A stretch of 64,000 bases of DNA from Clostridiales bacterium (GCA_017620475.1 JAFZQI010000014.1:1-64000), one strand, 5' to 3'. Counted from the stretch's first letter, positions 54,213-64,000 are shown. A program made the numbers and translations. The notes: generated by a model not told the origin, from the letters alone.

Positions 54213-56336
54213 TTATAAGCTCGGCTTCTGCCAGGCATCCCCGAAATGATTATGGAACGCCTCGAGCATCTTTTGGGCCTCCGGGCTCTGAAGCTTCGGG
54301 TCCTCTTCTATCATCTTGTCCAGTGCTTTTTCAATAGGATCCAGGCATCCGGCATCCCGATAAAGATTCGCCATCTTTAATTGCGGAATACCATGCTGCT
54401 TCGTTCCGAAGAAATCTCCGGTTCCGCGAAGGAGCATATCCTTCTCCGCAAGACGGAAACCATCTGTGGTGGTGCACATCATGTCGATTCTTTCCTGCGC
54501 GACCCCTTCGTATTTATCCGTTTCAAAAATACAGGCCGAAGGCAGATTACCGCGCCCGATACGTCCGCGGAGCTGATGCAAAGTCGAAAGGCCGAATCTC
54601 TCCGCATTTCTTATAATCATCAGCGTGGCATTCGGATTATCCACTCCGACTTCGATGACGGTCGTGGATACCAGCACATCGATCTTTCCTTCGCTGAAAT
54701 CCTTCATGACCTGCTCCTTCTCCGCAGCTTTCATCTTACCGTGAAGTAGTCCGACCTGCATATCCGAAAGCGCCCCCTCTTTCAGGGATTCATAGTACTG
54801 TACCGCCGACTCCAGATCGGCTTTCATCCGAAGTGCCAGCGTTCCTTCTTCATCTTCGTAGGCATCTTCCTGGAGCTCATCGATCATCGGGCAGACGATA
54901 TACGCCTGATGTCCCTTTTCCACTTCGCTTCGGATCGTTGCGATCACACGTCCGTCTTCCGAAGACGACGTACGGAAAGTCTTGATGGGAATACGCCCCT
55001 TCGGCATACTATGGATCACCGAAACATCCATATCGCCGAAGATCACAAGGCCCAGCGTACGGGGGATCGGAGTGGCGGACATGACCAGGGTATGGATTCC
55101 GTGACGGCTTCTTTCTTCCGTAGCTGCACGCTGTTTTACACCGAAACGGTGCTGCTCGTCCGTCACCATCAGAGCCAGGTTCGGAAGGACATTCTTCTCC
55201 GACAGAACGGCATGTGTACCGACCAGGATCTTCGTATTTCCGGAAAGAAGGCTCTTTCTAATTTCTGTTTTCTTCTTGGCCGTTGTACTTCCCAGCATGA
55301 GTTCCACGCCGATATCCCGATCTTTCAGGAATTTACGGAATGTCTCGAAGTGCTGGGATGCCAGGATGGCCGTCGGCGCCATAAAGACCGACTGATATCC
55401 GGCAAGGGCACAGGCCACCATACTAAGGAAAGCGACTACCGTCTTACCTGAACCTACATCTCCCTGCACCAGGCGGTTCATCGGGTGATTATCGGAGATA
55501 TCCCTAAGGATCTCCCTTGTCACTTTAAGCTGATCCTCCGTCAGCTGGAAAGGAAGTCCGTGAATGATCGTCTGGAACTGTTCCATCGCCTCTTTATCCG
55601 CCCGGATCGGAAAGGATGCCCGAAAATCTTTCTGTTCCAGTTTATAAACGCTTAACGCCCCGCGAAGAAGGAAAAGCTCTTCGAACACCAGATACTTCCT
55701 GGCGATCTCGATCTCCTCCATGGACTTCGGCTGATGGATCTTCTCATAGGCATACTGGATGGAGCACAGTTTCTGTTCTTTCCGGAAGAACAGCGGCAGC
55801 ACCTCCGAAAGAAGTGGAAGCGCACGTTCCAGCGCCACCTGAACGATGGCCCGGATATGTCCCTGTTTCAGTCCCGAAGTCAGCGGATAGATGGGCTGGA
55901 TCAGTGATGAATCTTCTCCTGTCTGCTGGCGCTGATTAAATACCGGGTTTACGACCTGAAAGTGAAAGCCGTCCCGTGTGACCTTCCCGTGAAAGAAGAA
56001 TTCCTCGCCCGCTTTAAGCTTATCCGCCACATATGGCTGATTGAACCACACCGCCTGAATGCTGCAGGAACCGTCCGATAATGTGGCAAACACCGTAGTC
56101 CTTCCCCGGTTTCTGGACACTCTCGGATCGGCAACGATTTTGGCGATGAAAGACTGCTCTTTATCATGCACCAGATGGAAAAGCGGAACACACTCTGACC
56201 AGTCCTCGTACCGTCTCGGAAAAAAAGTCAGAAGATCATATACCCGGTATATCCCGAGTTTTTCCAGCAGTTTGGCACGTTTCTCGCCCACCTTTGGAAG
56301 AAACTGTACAGATGTTTCCAGAGTGATGGCTGCCAT
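54213..56336 (-). CDS. recG: ATP-dependent DNA helicase RecG
   Basis: A 707-residue superfamily 2 helicase that remodels stalled forks and recombination junctions. The N-terminal wedge domain (about 60-165) is followed by helicase lobes with GDVGSGKT (Walker A), TDEQHRFG (DEQH-like box II), SATPIPRTL (motif III) and GRIGRG (motif VI). The ATG at 56336 has GAAGGTG upstream and directly follows the nth stop. Upstream in-frame codons are not conserved. Confidence 0.97.
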   Translation of the reverse strand: MAAITLETSVQFLPKVGEKRAKLLEKLGIYRVYDLLTFFPRRYEDWSECVPLFHLVHDKEQSFIAKIVADPRVSRNRGRTTVFATLSDGSCSIQAVWFNQPYVADKLKAGEEFFFHGKVTRDGFHFQVVNPVFNQRQQTGEDSSLIQPIYPLTSGLKQGHIRAIVQVALERALPLLSEVLPLFFRKEQKLCSIQYAYEKIHQPKSMEEIEIARKYLVFEELFLLRGALSVYKLEQKDFRASFPIRADKEAMEQFQTIIHGLPFQLTEDQLKVTREILRDISDNHPMNRLVQGDVGSGKTVVAFLSMVACALAGYQSVFMAPTAILASQHFETFRKFLKDRDIGVELMLGSTTAKKKTEIRKSLLSGNTKILVGTHAVLSEKNVLPNLALMVTDEQHRFGVKQRAATEERSRHGIHTLVMSATPIPRTLGLVIFGDMDVSVIHSMPKGRIPIKTFRTSSSEDGRVIATIRSEVEKGHQAYIVCPMIDELQEDAYEDEEGTLALRMKADLESAVQYYESLKEGALSDMQVGLLHGKMKAAEKEQVMKDFSEGKIDVLVSTTVIEVGVDNPNATLMIIRNAERFGLSTLHQLRGRIGRGNLPSACIFETDKYEGVAQERIDMMCTTTDGFRLAEKDMLLRGTGDFFGTKQHGIPQLKMANLYRDAGCLDPIEKALDKMIEEDPKLQSPEAQKMLEAFHNHFGDAWQKPSL

Positions 56337-56337
56337 A

Positions 56338-56976
56338 TCACACCTTCTTACCGCAGGAAGGACAAATGTCAGAAAGCCCGCACGAAGCACATTTCGGGCT
56401 CCGTGCCGTGCATACCGCCCGTCCGTGATCCACCATCCGGTGTCCGAAAGGCGCCCACTCTTCTTCGGGCAGGACTTTCATCAGTTCCTTCTCGATCACA
56501 GCAGGATTTTTACTCGAACTTAGTCCCAGACGCCCGGATACACGCATACAGTGCGTATCCACCACCACGGCCGGAACCCCGAACACTTCCGAGACGATCA
56601 GATTTGCGACTTTTCGTCCCACGCCCGGAAACCTCTCCAGTTCATCCTGTGTTTGCGGCACTTCGCCTCCGAAATCATCCCGGATCATGCGGGCGATCTC
56701 ATAGAGATAACGGGATTTTGCCCGGAAGAATCCGCACGGCTTGATGATCCTTCCGATCTCTTCTTCCCCTGCCTCGAGGAAATCCGTATAGTCCGGATAC
56801 TTCTCGAAAAGCACTTTCGACACTTCATTTACGCGCACATCCGTGCACTGGGCCGACAATACCGCCCGCACCACCAGATGAAACACATTCTCATCAATAT
56901 CAAGTGTACACGCCGTTTGCGGATACAGCTCGTGAAGGCGGGCCAGTATCGCATCTGCGCGTTCTTTCTTTCTCAT
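56338..56976 (-). CDS. nth: Endonuclease III
   Basis: A 212-residue base-excision repair glycosylase/lyase for oxidised pyrimidines. The helix-hairpin-helix is LERFPGVGRKVANLI, with catalytic Lys in the preceding LSAQCTDVRVNEV region (in family terms) and Asp in VVDTHCMRVSGRL. The 4Fe-4S ligands follow C-X6-C-X2-C-X5-C near the C-terminus. Its start overlaps the stop of the histidine kinase gene (ATGA). Confidence 0.96.
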   Translation of the reverse strand: MRKKERADAILARLHELYPQTACTLDIDENVFHLVVRAVLSAQCTDVRVNEVSKVLFEKYPDYTDFLEAGEEEIGRIIKPCGFFRAKSRYLYEIARMIRDDFGGEVPQTQDELERFPGVGRKVANLIVSEVFGVPAVVVDTHCMRVSGRLGLSSSKNPAVIEKELMKVLPEEEWAPFGHRMVDHGRAVCTARSPKCASCGLSDICPSCGKKV

Positions 56977-58487
56977 TTGTTCTCCTTATGACGATAGTCT
57001 TTCAATGTATAGATGAATCTGGCGCCTCCCAGATCGTCGCTGTTTTCTGCCCAGATCTTCTCCCCGTGTGCGGTGATGATCTCACGGCAGATATAAAGGC
57101 CCAGACCGAACCCGCTCTCCGTACGGGAAGGATCCACCTTATAAAAGCTCTCGAACACGCGATCCAGTTTGTCTTCGGGAATGCCCGAACCCGAGTCCTC
57201 GATAGATACATATACCTTTCCGTCTTCATGATTATAGGAAGTGGAGATCCCGATGATCCCGTCCACCGGCGTAAACTTCACGGCGTTGGTCAGGAGATTA
57301 TAGAACACCCGATAAAGAAGCTGCGATTCTCCGAACACCAGCATCTTGGAATCCGTATTCATTCCGAGATCCACATTCACGCTGATATTCTTGTCGTTGA
57401 GAAGATTCTCCACGTTCTGGACCGTGTCATGGATCATCTCATTGATATCGAATTCCTCCATCTTATCCGGATCGACCTGACTTAAGGAGGACGCCTCCGT
57501 CATCGATGTGATCAGCTGCTGGATACGGCTGACCTGGGTCTGAATGATCTCCATATACTTCGGATAACTCTCCGGCGGGATCGTCCCGTCCGAGATTGCA
57601 CTGAGGAAGCCCTTGATGGAAGTCAGCGGGGTCCGAAGATCATGAGCAATACTCGAAATAAACACTTTACGGTCCGCTTCCTGACGTTCAAGACGTTCAA
57701 TCATGTTATTTACCGTCGAAACCATATTGGTGATCTCATCGGTAAGCATATATTTCAGGGCCGATTCTTTTCGAAGTTCAGGAATATCGATACGTGCGGA
57801 AAGATCGCCTTTCGTCACCTGAACCGCTGCATCCGAAAGCGCACGCAGAGGCCGGATCAGGGAACGGGCCATCAGCGAGAAGAACAGAAGCGCCATAGAA
57901 AAGGAGATCAGTATCGGCATCATCAGCGCGTTGGACAAACGCCAGAACACTTCCTCTTCCACATTGATCGTGTTAAAGAGCACCACATTGATATCTTTCT
58001 GGGATGTGGGAACAGCCACGGATACGGACACGCTTCGCGCATTGGCAAATATCCCGTTAGTTACATCCGAGGTATATACTTCGCCCTTATTCTGATAAAT
58101 GTTCCGGATCCACTCTCCGCCCAGATAGACCTGATCGCCCGTCTTAAGGATATCGTCGCGGACGAAGCTCGGAACCGAAGTGGAGTACATGATCTTTCCG
58201 TCATTATGGACAAACCATACCGAACACTGTTCCGTGCGCGCAAAGGAATTCGCGAACGCCTGTATCGCCGTGTCAGAAACAGAAGAATCCTCTGACAGCG
58301 AATCATATGCCAGCTGCAAAGATTCTGCCTGTCTTCGGATCTTCTCCTTGCTTTCCGAAATAAGAGACATTGTTGTCTGGCGGACAAAGACCATCACCAG
58401 CACAACAAAAACAAGTATCGTTCCCACAGCGAGAGATATCGTCGCTCGAAAAAGCACGGATTGTGATTTCTTCGAAGGATCTTTCAT
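56973..58487 (-). CDS. Membrane sensor histidine kinase
   Basis: A 504-residue kinase. Membrane helices at about 15-35 and 187-207 flank an extracellular sensor of ~150 residues; a HAMP domain follows (208-272), then the HisKA domain with His282 in IAHDLRTPLTS and a HATPase_c domain with the N, G1 and G2 boxes (NLLTNAVKFTP, then DSGSGI, then GFGLGLYI). It phosphorylates the response regulator encoded 20 nt upstream. The layout is like PhoR/WalK-type kinases but lacks an obvious PAS domain. The stimulus is unknown. Confidence 0.95.
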   Translation of the reverse strand: MKDPSKKSQSVLFRATISLAVGTILVFVVLVMVFVRQTTMSLISESKEKIRRQAESLQLAYDSLSEDSSVSDTAIQAFANSFARTEQCSVWFVHNDGKIMYSTSVPSFVRDDILKTGDQVYLGGEWIRNIYQNKGEVYTSDVTNGIFANARSVSVSVAVPTSQKDINVVLFNTINVEEEVFWRLSNALMMPILISFSMALLFFSLMARSLIRPLRALSDAAVQVTKGDLSARIDIPELRKESALKYMLTDEITNMVSTVNNMIERLERQEADRKVFISSIAHDLRTPLTSIKGFLSAISDGTIPPESYPKYMEIIQTQVSRIQQLITSMTEASSLSQVDPDKMEEFDINEMIHDTVQNVENLLNDKNISVNVDLGMNTDSKMLVFGESQLLYRVFYNLLTNAVKFTPVDGIIGISTSYNHEDGKVYVSIEDSGSGIPEDKLDRVFESFYKVDPSRTESGFGLGLYICREIITAHGEKIWAENSDDLGGARFIYTLKDYRHKENK

Positions 58488-58506
58488 ATCTCACCTTCAA
58501 GACCGA

Positions 58507-59226
58507 TCAGGTATTATCCGTCTCGAACTTATACCCTACACCCCAAACTGTCTTGATCTGCCAGTTTGTCTTAACATTCGGTTTTTCCAGTTTCTCACGG
58601 ATACGCTTAACATGCACGTCGACCGTACGGGACTCTCCGTAGAAATCATATCCCCAGACATTCTCCAGAAGCTGTTCACGTGTGAATACACGGTTCGGGT
58701 GGGATGCCAGGAAGAAAAGAAGTTCCAGCTCCTTTGGCGGAATGTCGATCTCTTTGCCGTCTACCGTCACCACATAACGGGCCATATCGACAGTGAAACC
58801 TTCATAAGAGATCACTTCATTATTTTCTTTCGCTTCAGAAGAATCAGAAGATGCCGCATCGCGTTTCTCGGTTCTTCTCAGGATAGCTTTGACACGGGCC
58901 AGAAGCTCCTTAGGTTCGAAGGGTTTCTGAACATAGTCATCTGCTCCGAGTTCCAATCCGACGACCTTATCCAGCGTATCGGAACGGGCTGTAAGCATGA
59001 CGATCGGCACATCGGAAGTCTTGCGGATCTCACGGCAAATGTCGTAACCATCCTTGCCCGGAAGCATAAGATCCAGAACCACAAGATCCGGCTGGGAAGA
59101 CTGGAACGCTTCTAACGCCCGGTCACCGGAAAGGCAGCTGGTCACGGCAAACCCGTCTTTGTCGAAGTAAAGGCGAAGCACCTCTACAATATTGGGATCA
59201 TCATCTACCACTAATACCTTCTTCAT
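58507..59226 (-). CDS. OmpR/PhoB-family response regulator
   Basis: A 239-residue regulator: receiver domain with phospho-acceptor Asp52 (VVLDLMLPG) and Lys in VQKPFEPKEL, and a C-terminal winged helix (PPKELELLFFLASHPNRVFT, then VDVHVKRIREKLEK). An unusual Ser/Glu/Asn-rich linker joins them. It is paired with the kinase at 56973-58487. Target genes are unknown. Confidence 0.95.
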   Translation of the reverse strand: MKKVLVVDDDPNIVEVLRLYFDKDGFAVTSCLSGDRALEAFQSSQPDLVVLDLMLPGKDGYDICREIRKTSDVPIVMLTARSDTLDKVVGLELGADDYVQKPFEPKELLARVKAILRRTEKRDAASSDSSEAKENNEVISYEGFTVDMARYVVTVDGKEIDIPPKELELLFFLASHPNRVFTREQLLENVWGYDFYGESRTVDVHVKRIREKLEKPNVKTNWQIKTVWGVGYKFETDNT

Positions 59227-59244
59227 TCTCCATACCTCTCTCCC

Positions 59245-59697
59245 TTATTTTTTGAGCATGTCCTTGAGCTCATCCATAAACGAATTCACATCTTTGAACT
59301 GACGGTACACAGATGCGAATCGTACATAGGCTACCTCATCGATCTCCTTCAGCTGCTGCATCACCATTTCCCCGATCTCATTAGTTGAGATCTCGCGTTT
59401 TGCTGAATTCTGGATCTGATTCTCCACATAAGCAACGATCCCCTGCAGCTGCTCACTGGAAACCGGTCTCTTCTCACAGGCCTTCATCAGACCGCCGAGA
59501 AGTTTTTCCTGATTATAGACTTCACGCGTCCCGTCTTTCTTGACCACCAGCAGCGGCAGAAGTTCTACCTTCTCATACGTGGTAAATCTCGAAGAACAGG
59601 ATAAACATTCACGCCTGCGGCGGATGGATGAACCATCCTCCGCAGGCCGCGAATCAATTACTTTATCTTCAATATGTCCGCAAAAAGGGCACTTCAT
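59245..59697 (-). CDS. nrdR: Transcriptional repressor NrdR
   Basis: A 150-residue regulator of ribonucleotide reductase genes. The N-terminal zinc ribbon (CPFCGH, then CLSCSSRF) and the ATP-cone domain ([20 protein letters not shown]) are intact. It lies 8 nt downstream of ftsZ and upstream of the two-component genes. No nrd gene is in the window. Confidence 0.95.
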   Translation of the reverse strand: MKCPFCGHIEDKVIDSRPAEDGSSIRRRRECLSCSSRFTTYEKVELLPLLVVKKDGTREVYNQEKLLGGLMKACEKRPVSSEQLQGIVAYVENQIQNSAKREISTNEIGEMVMQQLKEIDEVAYVRFASVYRQFKDVNSFMDELKDMLKK

Positions 59698-59704
59698 ATC
59701 CTAA

Positions 59705-61186
59705 TCACTCATCCAGATTATCGTTATCACTTAAGAACCAGGGGAGGATCCTCTTCTTCTCCGCCTTGCTCGGAGCCGGAGCTTCTACTGTCTTCGGGAT
59801 CGAAACCTGGGGCTGTGTTCTCGGAGCCGGTGTCGGAACTACGTTCGGCTGCGGTCTGCCGCCCTGCTGGACGGGTGCCGGGGCCGGAGCAGGTGCCGGT
59901 GCAGCGTATGTGGGCTGCGGACGGGCTACCGGAGTTACCGGAGCAACCGGAGCCGGTTTACTCGGAGAATATACCTTGGCATCATCTACGCGGGACTGTC
60001 CTGCCGGTTCCGGATCACCAAAGAGGAACTCCGGGACTTCCGGCTTCGGAGCCGGAGCGGAAGGAACGACCGGTGCAGGAGCAGCCGGCTTCTCGTATGA
60101 AGGTGTCGCAACAGATACCGGACGGGATGTGGAAGTAGACGGAGTGCTGCTTCCGATGATCGTCGGATTCTGTTTGGAGATGATCGATGTTGCCGGACGG
60201 AACGCCGCAGAAGCATTCTCTGTGTTATCAAATCCGGATGCGATAACGGTGATCATGATCTCGTCCTCGAGTGTCGGGTCAGTAACCGCACCAACGATGA
60301 TGTCGGCATCACCGGCAACTGCATCACGTACAACGGAAGCAGCCACATCGATCTCGTGGAGTTTCATGTTTCTGGAACCTGTGAAGTTGATGATTACGCC
60401 GCGGGCGCCTTCGATCGTTGTATCGAGGAGCGGGCTGTTGATGGCCTGCTTAACGGCGGCAGACGCTCTGCCCTCACCTGAAGCACGGCCGATACCCATA
60501 TGGCAGATACCGGCATTCGTCATGATACGGCGAACATCGGCCAGGTCGAGGTTAATAAGACCCGGAATAGCAACGAGGTCGGAAATACCGGCTACACCGA
60601 ACTTCAGAACCTGGTCAGCCATATTGAATGCATCATCGATGGATGTATCTTCATCTGTAATATCGAGGAGCTTATCGTTGGCAACTACAATGAGGGAGTC
60701 AACATACTTCTCGATCTCGCGGATACCGCGTTCTGCGTTCATCGCACGGCGCGGGCCTTCGAAACGGAACGGACGGGTAACAACAGCAACAGTCAGGATA
60801 CCCAGTTCACGAGCGATCTGAGCGACTACCGGAGCAGCACCTGTACCTGTACCACCGCCCATACCGGCTGTGATGAACAGCATATCGGTTCCGCGGATCG
60901 CCTGAGCGATCTCATCCTTGCTCTCCTCTGCGGCTTTCTCACCTACCGTCGGGTCAGCACCGCAGCCCAATCCACGGGTGATCTTCTCACCGATCTGGAT
61001 AGTGATCTGTGCCTTAGAACGAGCCAATGCCTGATGGTCAGTGTTGATAGAAATAAAATCGATGCCCTGAACGGAGCTCTCGATCATACGGTCAACCGCA
61101 TTACATCCGCCACCGCCGACACCGATTACCTTTATCGCTGCAAATGGTTCGTCGTCCATAGAGTATCCGAGTTTAAAATCTGACAT
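59705..61186 (-). CDS. ftsZ: Cell division protein FtsZ with long Pro/Ala-rich linker
   Basis: A 493-residue tubulin-like GTPase. The GTP-binding motif [10 protein letters not shown] starts at about residue 110 and the T7 loop is [10 protein letters not shown]. The core ends near 325, followed by about 150 residues of Pro/Ala/Val-rich linker and a C-terminal peptide ([10 protein letters not shown]) that would bind FtsA or SepF-like partners. The linker is far longer than in B. subtilis. The ATG at 61186 has GGAGG 10 nt upstream; a TTG two codons earlier is possible. Confidence 0.97.
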   Translation of the reverse strand: MSDFKLGYSMDDEPFAAIKVIGVGGGGCNAVDRMIESSVQGIDFISINTDHQALARSKAQITIQIGEKITRGLGCGADPTVGEKAAEESKDEIAQAIRGTDMLFITAGMGGGTGTGAAPVVAQIARELGILTVAVVTRPFRFEGPRRAMNAERGIREIEKYVDSLIVVANDKLLDITDEDTSIDDAFNMADQVLKFGVAGISDLVAIPGLINLDLADVRRIMTNAGICHMGIGRASGEGRASAAVKQAINSPLLDTTIEGARGVIINFTGSRNMKLHEIDVAASVVRDAVAGDADIIVGAVTDPTLEDEIMITVIASGFDNTENASAAFRPATSIISKQNPTIIGSSTPSTSTSRPVSVATPSYEKPAAPAPVVPSAPAPKPEVPEFLFGDPEPAGQSRVDDAKVYSPSKPAPVAPVTPVARPQPTYAAPAPAPAPAPVQQGGRPQPNVVPTPAPRTQPQVSIPKTVEAPAPSKAEKKRILPWFLSDNDNLDE

Positions 61187-61255
61187 AACCAACTATCCTC
61201 CGTCTCGCATAGTTTATATATATATTCATTATCAGCTTCTTAGCTATCTTTTACA

Positions 61256-61284
61256 ATTCTACACTAAATGTTGTGGTCAAGCAA
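61256..61284 (-). promoter_or_regulatory. ftsZ: Candidate promoter of ftsZ
   Basis: Minus-strand TTGCTT (61279-61284), 17-bp spacer, TAGAAT (61256-61261), about 70 bp before the start. A TTGACC hexamer overlaps but is only 13 bp away. The 197-bp gap between ftsQ and ftsZ has otherwise only an AT-rich (TA)n stretch. Confidence 0.4.
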
Positions 61285-61383
61285 TAGAGGGGAAAATTCG
61301 CACAAAATTAGATTACGGTTTGATTACCGCAGTTTTTCAGGCATGTGTTTCTCGTGTTTCCGGACGCTAAATGTAGTATCGGG

Positions 61384-62385
61384 TCAGCGAAGGATATACT
61401 CCTTACCTGTCATGTCCAGTACCGAGCCGGACATATTATCAAAATAGCCCGAAGTTATGGCATATCTGAGCCAGTTCATATCATCCGAAATCGTCGTCAG
61501 CGAGCCGATCTTCACCGAAATCGTATGTAAAATACCGGGAACATCCAGGTCGACGAAAGTTGTCATATTGTCACAATAACGCACGCAGATCACGTGGGAA
61601 AGGAAATCAAAATCATTCCCGTCTTCTGACGAAGTCGCATCTGCACCAAGGATCGCACCGAGGATCGTAATACAGATATCGTATCCTTCCGTGGACGTCA
61701 GATCCAGTTTTTTGCCGATTTGTGCCGAACGCACGGGCAATCCGCGGATCTCGGGAACACCTTCCGGAACATCTCCCTGCAGGATCTCCAGCACCACGGA
61801 ATCCTCGGAAATGATGGCATAACCGTCAGGGATAGCAATGTAAGCTACTTTTTTTCTTTCTGTAATCTCAATGTAAACTTCTCCGGGATATTTCGGGTAT
61901 ACTTGCGCATCGGCAATATAAGGATCCCACTTCAGGATCTCTTCCCGGACTCCGCCGTACTTCAATGTCAGGCGCTCCTTCAGCGAGCCTCCGACATGGG
62001 CATACAGATGATCGCCCTCATGGATATCGCTGACCTGAAGGATCTGTTCTGTCGTAAACCTTTTATTCCCGCTTACATAGATCTTCTGTACCCGGAAATC
62101 CGGATTCAAAAGCAGAAATACCGCCAGGATCGAAAGGAGAAGCACAAGCACGATGGCCAGCCATGCACGAAGAGGGATCTTACGAATAAATGCCCCCAGA
62201 TCAAAAGGTCTTTCCGTAGGAAGCGCTTCTTCGATCTCATCCTCTTTAGCAAGATCCTGTGCCGTATTCGAAGGCACCGGTGCCGGTCTTCCCTGTTTTG
62301 GGGATGCAGAAGCCGGCGCCTCGTTTTTCTTCTCGGCGCTTCCATCGGGAACCGGTATTCTCCTGATCTCGTCATTATCGGGCAA
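61384..62385 (-). CDS. ftsQ: Cell division protein FtsQ/DivIB
   Basis: A 333-residue bitopic membrane protein: acidic/Pro-rich cytoplasmic N-terminus (1-70), one membrane helix (74-93), POTRA domain (about 98-166, VQKIYVSGNKRFTTEQI) and the FtsQ beta domain. It bridges the divisome outside the membrane. The start overlaps the end of murG by 11 nt. Confidence 0.93.
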   Translation of the reverse strand: MPDNDEIRRIPVPDGSAEKKNEAPASASPKQGRPAPVPSNTAQDLAKEDEIEEALPTERPFDLGAFIRKIPLRAWLAIVLVLLLSILAVFLLLNPDFRVQKIYVSGNKRFTTEQILQVSDIHEGDHLYAHVGGSLKERLTLKYGGVREEILKWDPYIADAQVYPKYPGEVYIEITERKKVAYIAIPDGYAIISEDSVVLEILQGDVPEGVPEIRGLPVRSAQIGKKLDLTSTEGYDICITILGAILGADATSSEDGNDFDFLSHVICVRYCDNMTTFVDLDVPGILHTISVKIGSLTTISDDMNWLRYAITSGYFDNMSGSVLDMTGKEYILR

Positions 62386-63460
62386 GAGCTTTCACCTCAT
62401 CACAAATCCGCGCAGCGGCATCGTAGATCGCCAGTTTCAGCGCATTCTCACGCATCTTCTGCAGTTCCTCGGGCTTGGACAGGATATCTTTCACGATACC
62501 CGGAAGTTTCTCGACCGCCTGGTCATCCGGCAGCAGCACTCCCGCCTTCCCGTCTTCAAAAGTTCTGGCATTGTATGTCTGATGATCCTGTGCCGCATAC
62601 GGGTACGGAATGAGAACAGACGGCGCTCCCACTGCCTGGATCTCCGCACATGTGATGGCTCCGGCTCTTCCGACGAAAAGATCCGCCGCGGCAAGATACA
62701 CTTCAGGGTCCTGGATATACTCGAATACCTTTATGGATTTCGGCCAGTCCTTCGCTTCCTGTATTACTTCTTTATATCGCTGTTTTCCCACGCTTAAGAT
62801 GATCTTCACACGGGGATCGTCACATTTCTTTGCAAACTCGACGATCGCCGAGTTCACGGTCCTTGCACCGAGGCTTCCACCCATCGCCAGGATCAGAATA
62901 TCTGAATCTTCCAGGCCGATCTTCTTTCGGCATTCTTCACGGTTCACGTGCGCAAACACACCACGTATCGGGTTCCCCGTAAAGACCACTTTCGCATGCT
63001 TATGGAAATAGTGTTCGATATTCGGGAAGCTGGTACATACCGTTTCCGCATACCGGGACATCATGCGGTTCGAACGTCCCGGAAAAGCATTCTGCTCATG
63101 AAGAAGGATCGGCACCTTCTCTTTATGGGCCGCCGCAATCAGTGGACTGCAAACGAATCCGCCCGTTCCGATGACCACATCCGGTTTCTGTTCACGGATC
63201 AGTTTCCGGCACATCTTTCTTCCTGCCAGGAACTCCCTGACCGCCTTGAATGTCTTCGGCGAAAGTTTCATTGGAAGTTGTGCCGCCCGGATCACTTCGA
63301 AAGGATATCCCATCGAAGGGATGATCTGTGACTCCAATCCTTTTTCCGTCCCACAGAAAAGAACTTCGGTCGAAGCATCCTGCTTCTTCAGTTCATCCGC
63401 GATCGCTACCGCAGGATGTATATGTCCGCTCGTGCCACCCCCGGCAAGAAATACTTTCAT
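62375..63460 (-). CDS. murG: UDP-N-acetylglucosamine transferase MurG
   Basis: A 361-residue GT28 glycosyltransferase that converts lipid I to lipid II at the inner membrane face. The N-terminal GGGTSGHIHPA and C-terminal RAGAITCAEIQAVG motifs are intact. It lies directly after ftsW (1-nt gap). Confidence 0.97.
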   Translation of the reverse strand: MKVFLAGGGTSGHIHPAVAIADELKKQDASTEVLFCGTEKGLESQIIPSMGYPFEVIRAAQLPMKLSPKTFKAVREFLAGRKMCRKLIREQKPDVVIGTGGFVCSPLIAAAHKEKVPILLHEQNAFPGRSNRMMSRYAETVCTSFPNIEHYFHKHAKVVFTGNPIRGVFAHVNREECRKKIGLEDSDILILAMGGSLGARTVNSAIVEFAKKCDDPRVKIILSVGKQRYKEVIQEAKDWPKSIKVFEYIQDPEVYLAAADLFVGRAGAITCAEIQAVGAPSVLIPYPYAAQDHQTYNARTFEDGKAGVLLPDDQAVEKLPGIVKDILSKPEELQKMRENALKLAIYDAAARICDEVKALAR

Positions 63461-63461
63461 C

Positions 63462-64000
63462 TTATACCACCAGCTTTACTGTTTTTCTCTTTCGGCCCGT
63501 CTTGGAAACCGACAATATCATGCCCACCGCTATCATAAAGAAGAAGTTCGCCGTTCCGCCGTAACTGAAGAACGGAAGCGTAATACCCGTCGGAGGGATC
63601 GCGCCGATCGCCACGCCGATATTCAGGAAGGCCTGAAGCGTGATCAATGTCGTATACCCTGCCGTAAGTACCCGTGTAAAAAGACTGTCCGCCTGCCAGG
63701 AAACGATGAATCCGCAAGCGGCGAATCCCCAGAATAATAGCATGACCACCAGTCCTCCGGCAAATCCGAGTTCCTCACAGATGATCGAATACACATAGTC
63801 ATTATGGGCTTCCGGAAGGTACATATATTTCTGACGGCTGTTTCCGAATCCTACGCCCGTGATGCCGCCGGAGCCGATGGCGATGATCGATTGCTCACTC
63901 TGGTACATCTCATCTTCATCGGCTTTCTTCTCTTCCTCGTCTTCCGCCTTCATCGTGGCAAAAATATTCAGACGCGTCACAACATGGGAGAAGTTCTGTT
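63462..64000 (-). CDS. ftsW: Peptidoglycan glycosyltransferase FtsW, 5' end outside window
   Basis: About 179 C-terminal residues of a SEDS-family polymerase. The motif IAIGSGGITGVGFGNSRQKY, then YLPEAHNDYVYSIICEELG, then PPTGITLPFFSYGG is characteristic. It polymerises lipid II with a partner transpeptidase. The frame runs past the window edge. A charged insert of about 20 residues (KAEDEEEKKADEDEM) stands just before the conserved motif. Beside murG and ftsQ it is more likely FtsW than RodA. Confidence 0.93.
   Translation of the reverse strand, partial: QNFSHVVTRLNIFATMKAEDEEEKKADEDEMYQSEQSIIAIGSGGITGVGFGNSRQKYMYLPEAHNDYVYSIICEELGFAGGLVVMLLFWGFAACGFIVSWQADSLFTRVLTAGYTTLITLQAFLNIGVAIGAIPPTGITLPFFSYGGTANFFFMIAVGMILSVSKTGRKRKTVKLVV

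Overview
The window looks like a chromosomal segment of a Gram-positive, Clostridia-type member of the Bacillota. The clues are an HrcA/CIRCE-controlled dnaK operon, a DivIB/FtsQ cell-division protein with a POTRA domain, the ftsW-murG-ftsQ-ftsZ-nrdR order, an OmpR-type two-component pair, several lipoproteins with strongly acidic sequences, oxygen-sensitive radical-SAM and ferredoxin-type enzymes, and genes for plant-polysaccharide use (xyloside, arabinoside, fructan). A gut or rumen fibre-degrading anaerobe fits, but no gene here fixes the genus. Almost all genes read on the minus strand. Only five read on plus: the alarmone synthetase, an HD-domain protein, mutY, a serpin and a double-Nudix protein. 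No rRNA, tRNA, CRISPR array, phage or transposase was found.

Layout. 1-7.3 kb: an acidic lipoprotein (cut by the window edge), a small alarmone synthetase, then rsmE-hisS-lepB-lepA. 7.3-15.4 kb: an AIM24-family protein, a xyloside module (LacI regulator, cytoplasmic GH3 beta-xylosidase, xylulokinase) and, just upstream, transketolase with a structured 5' leader. Together these convert beta-xylosides to pentose-phosphate intermediates. 15.4-21.6 kb: HD protein and mutY, a secreted serpin, a ferredoxin-like aldo/keto reductase, an SPL-type radical-SAM protein and a two-domain Nudix protein. 21.7-32.6 kb: an accessory block rich in GNAT acetyltransferases, with P-loop kinases, lipoproteins, a carbon-nitrogen hydrolase, an EamA exporter and three fusion proteins. 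32.8-36.1 kb: GH32 and GH127 sugar hydrolases; the GH127 gene carries an in-frame amber codon. 36.2-42.7 kb: a HEAT-like lipoprotein, a TerD-domain protein, a transglutaminase-like surface protein and a second nitrilase-family enzyme.

42.7-49.4 kb is the heat-shock operon hrcA-grpE-clpP-dnaK-dnaJ-prmA, with clpP placed unusually between grpE and dnaK, behind one CIRCE element. 49.5-52.6 kb holds hemW and, overlapping it, a DUF4276/TOPRIM-like protein plus an OLD-type ATPase, a pair resembling antiphage or DNA-processing modules. 52.6-64 kb is housekeeping: coaD, rsmD, recG, nth, a histidine kinase/response regulator pair, nrdR, ftsZ, ftsQ, murG and the end of ftsW.

The strongest unexplained signal is a short word, AAAAGCACT (or its complement), found at least 19 times on both strands, about 40 times the chance expectation. 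Most copies lie inside coding sequence, in several reading frames, and are concentrated between 22 and 57 kb. The second is the GH127 amber codon, which sits exactly where the family has glutamine in an otherwise intact gene.
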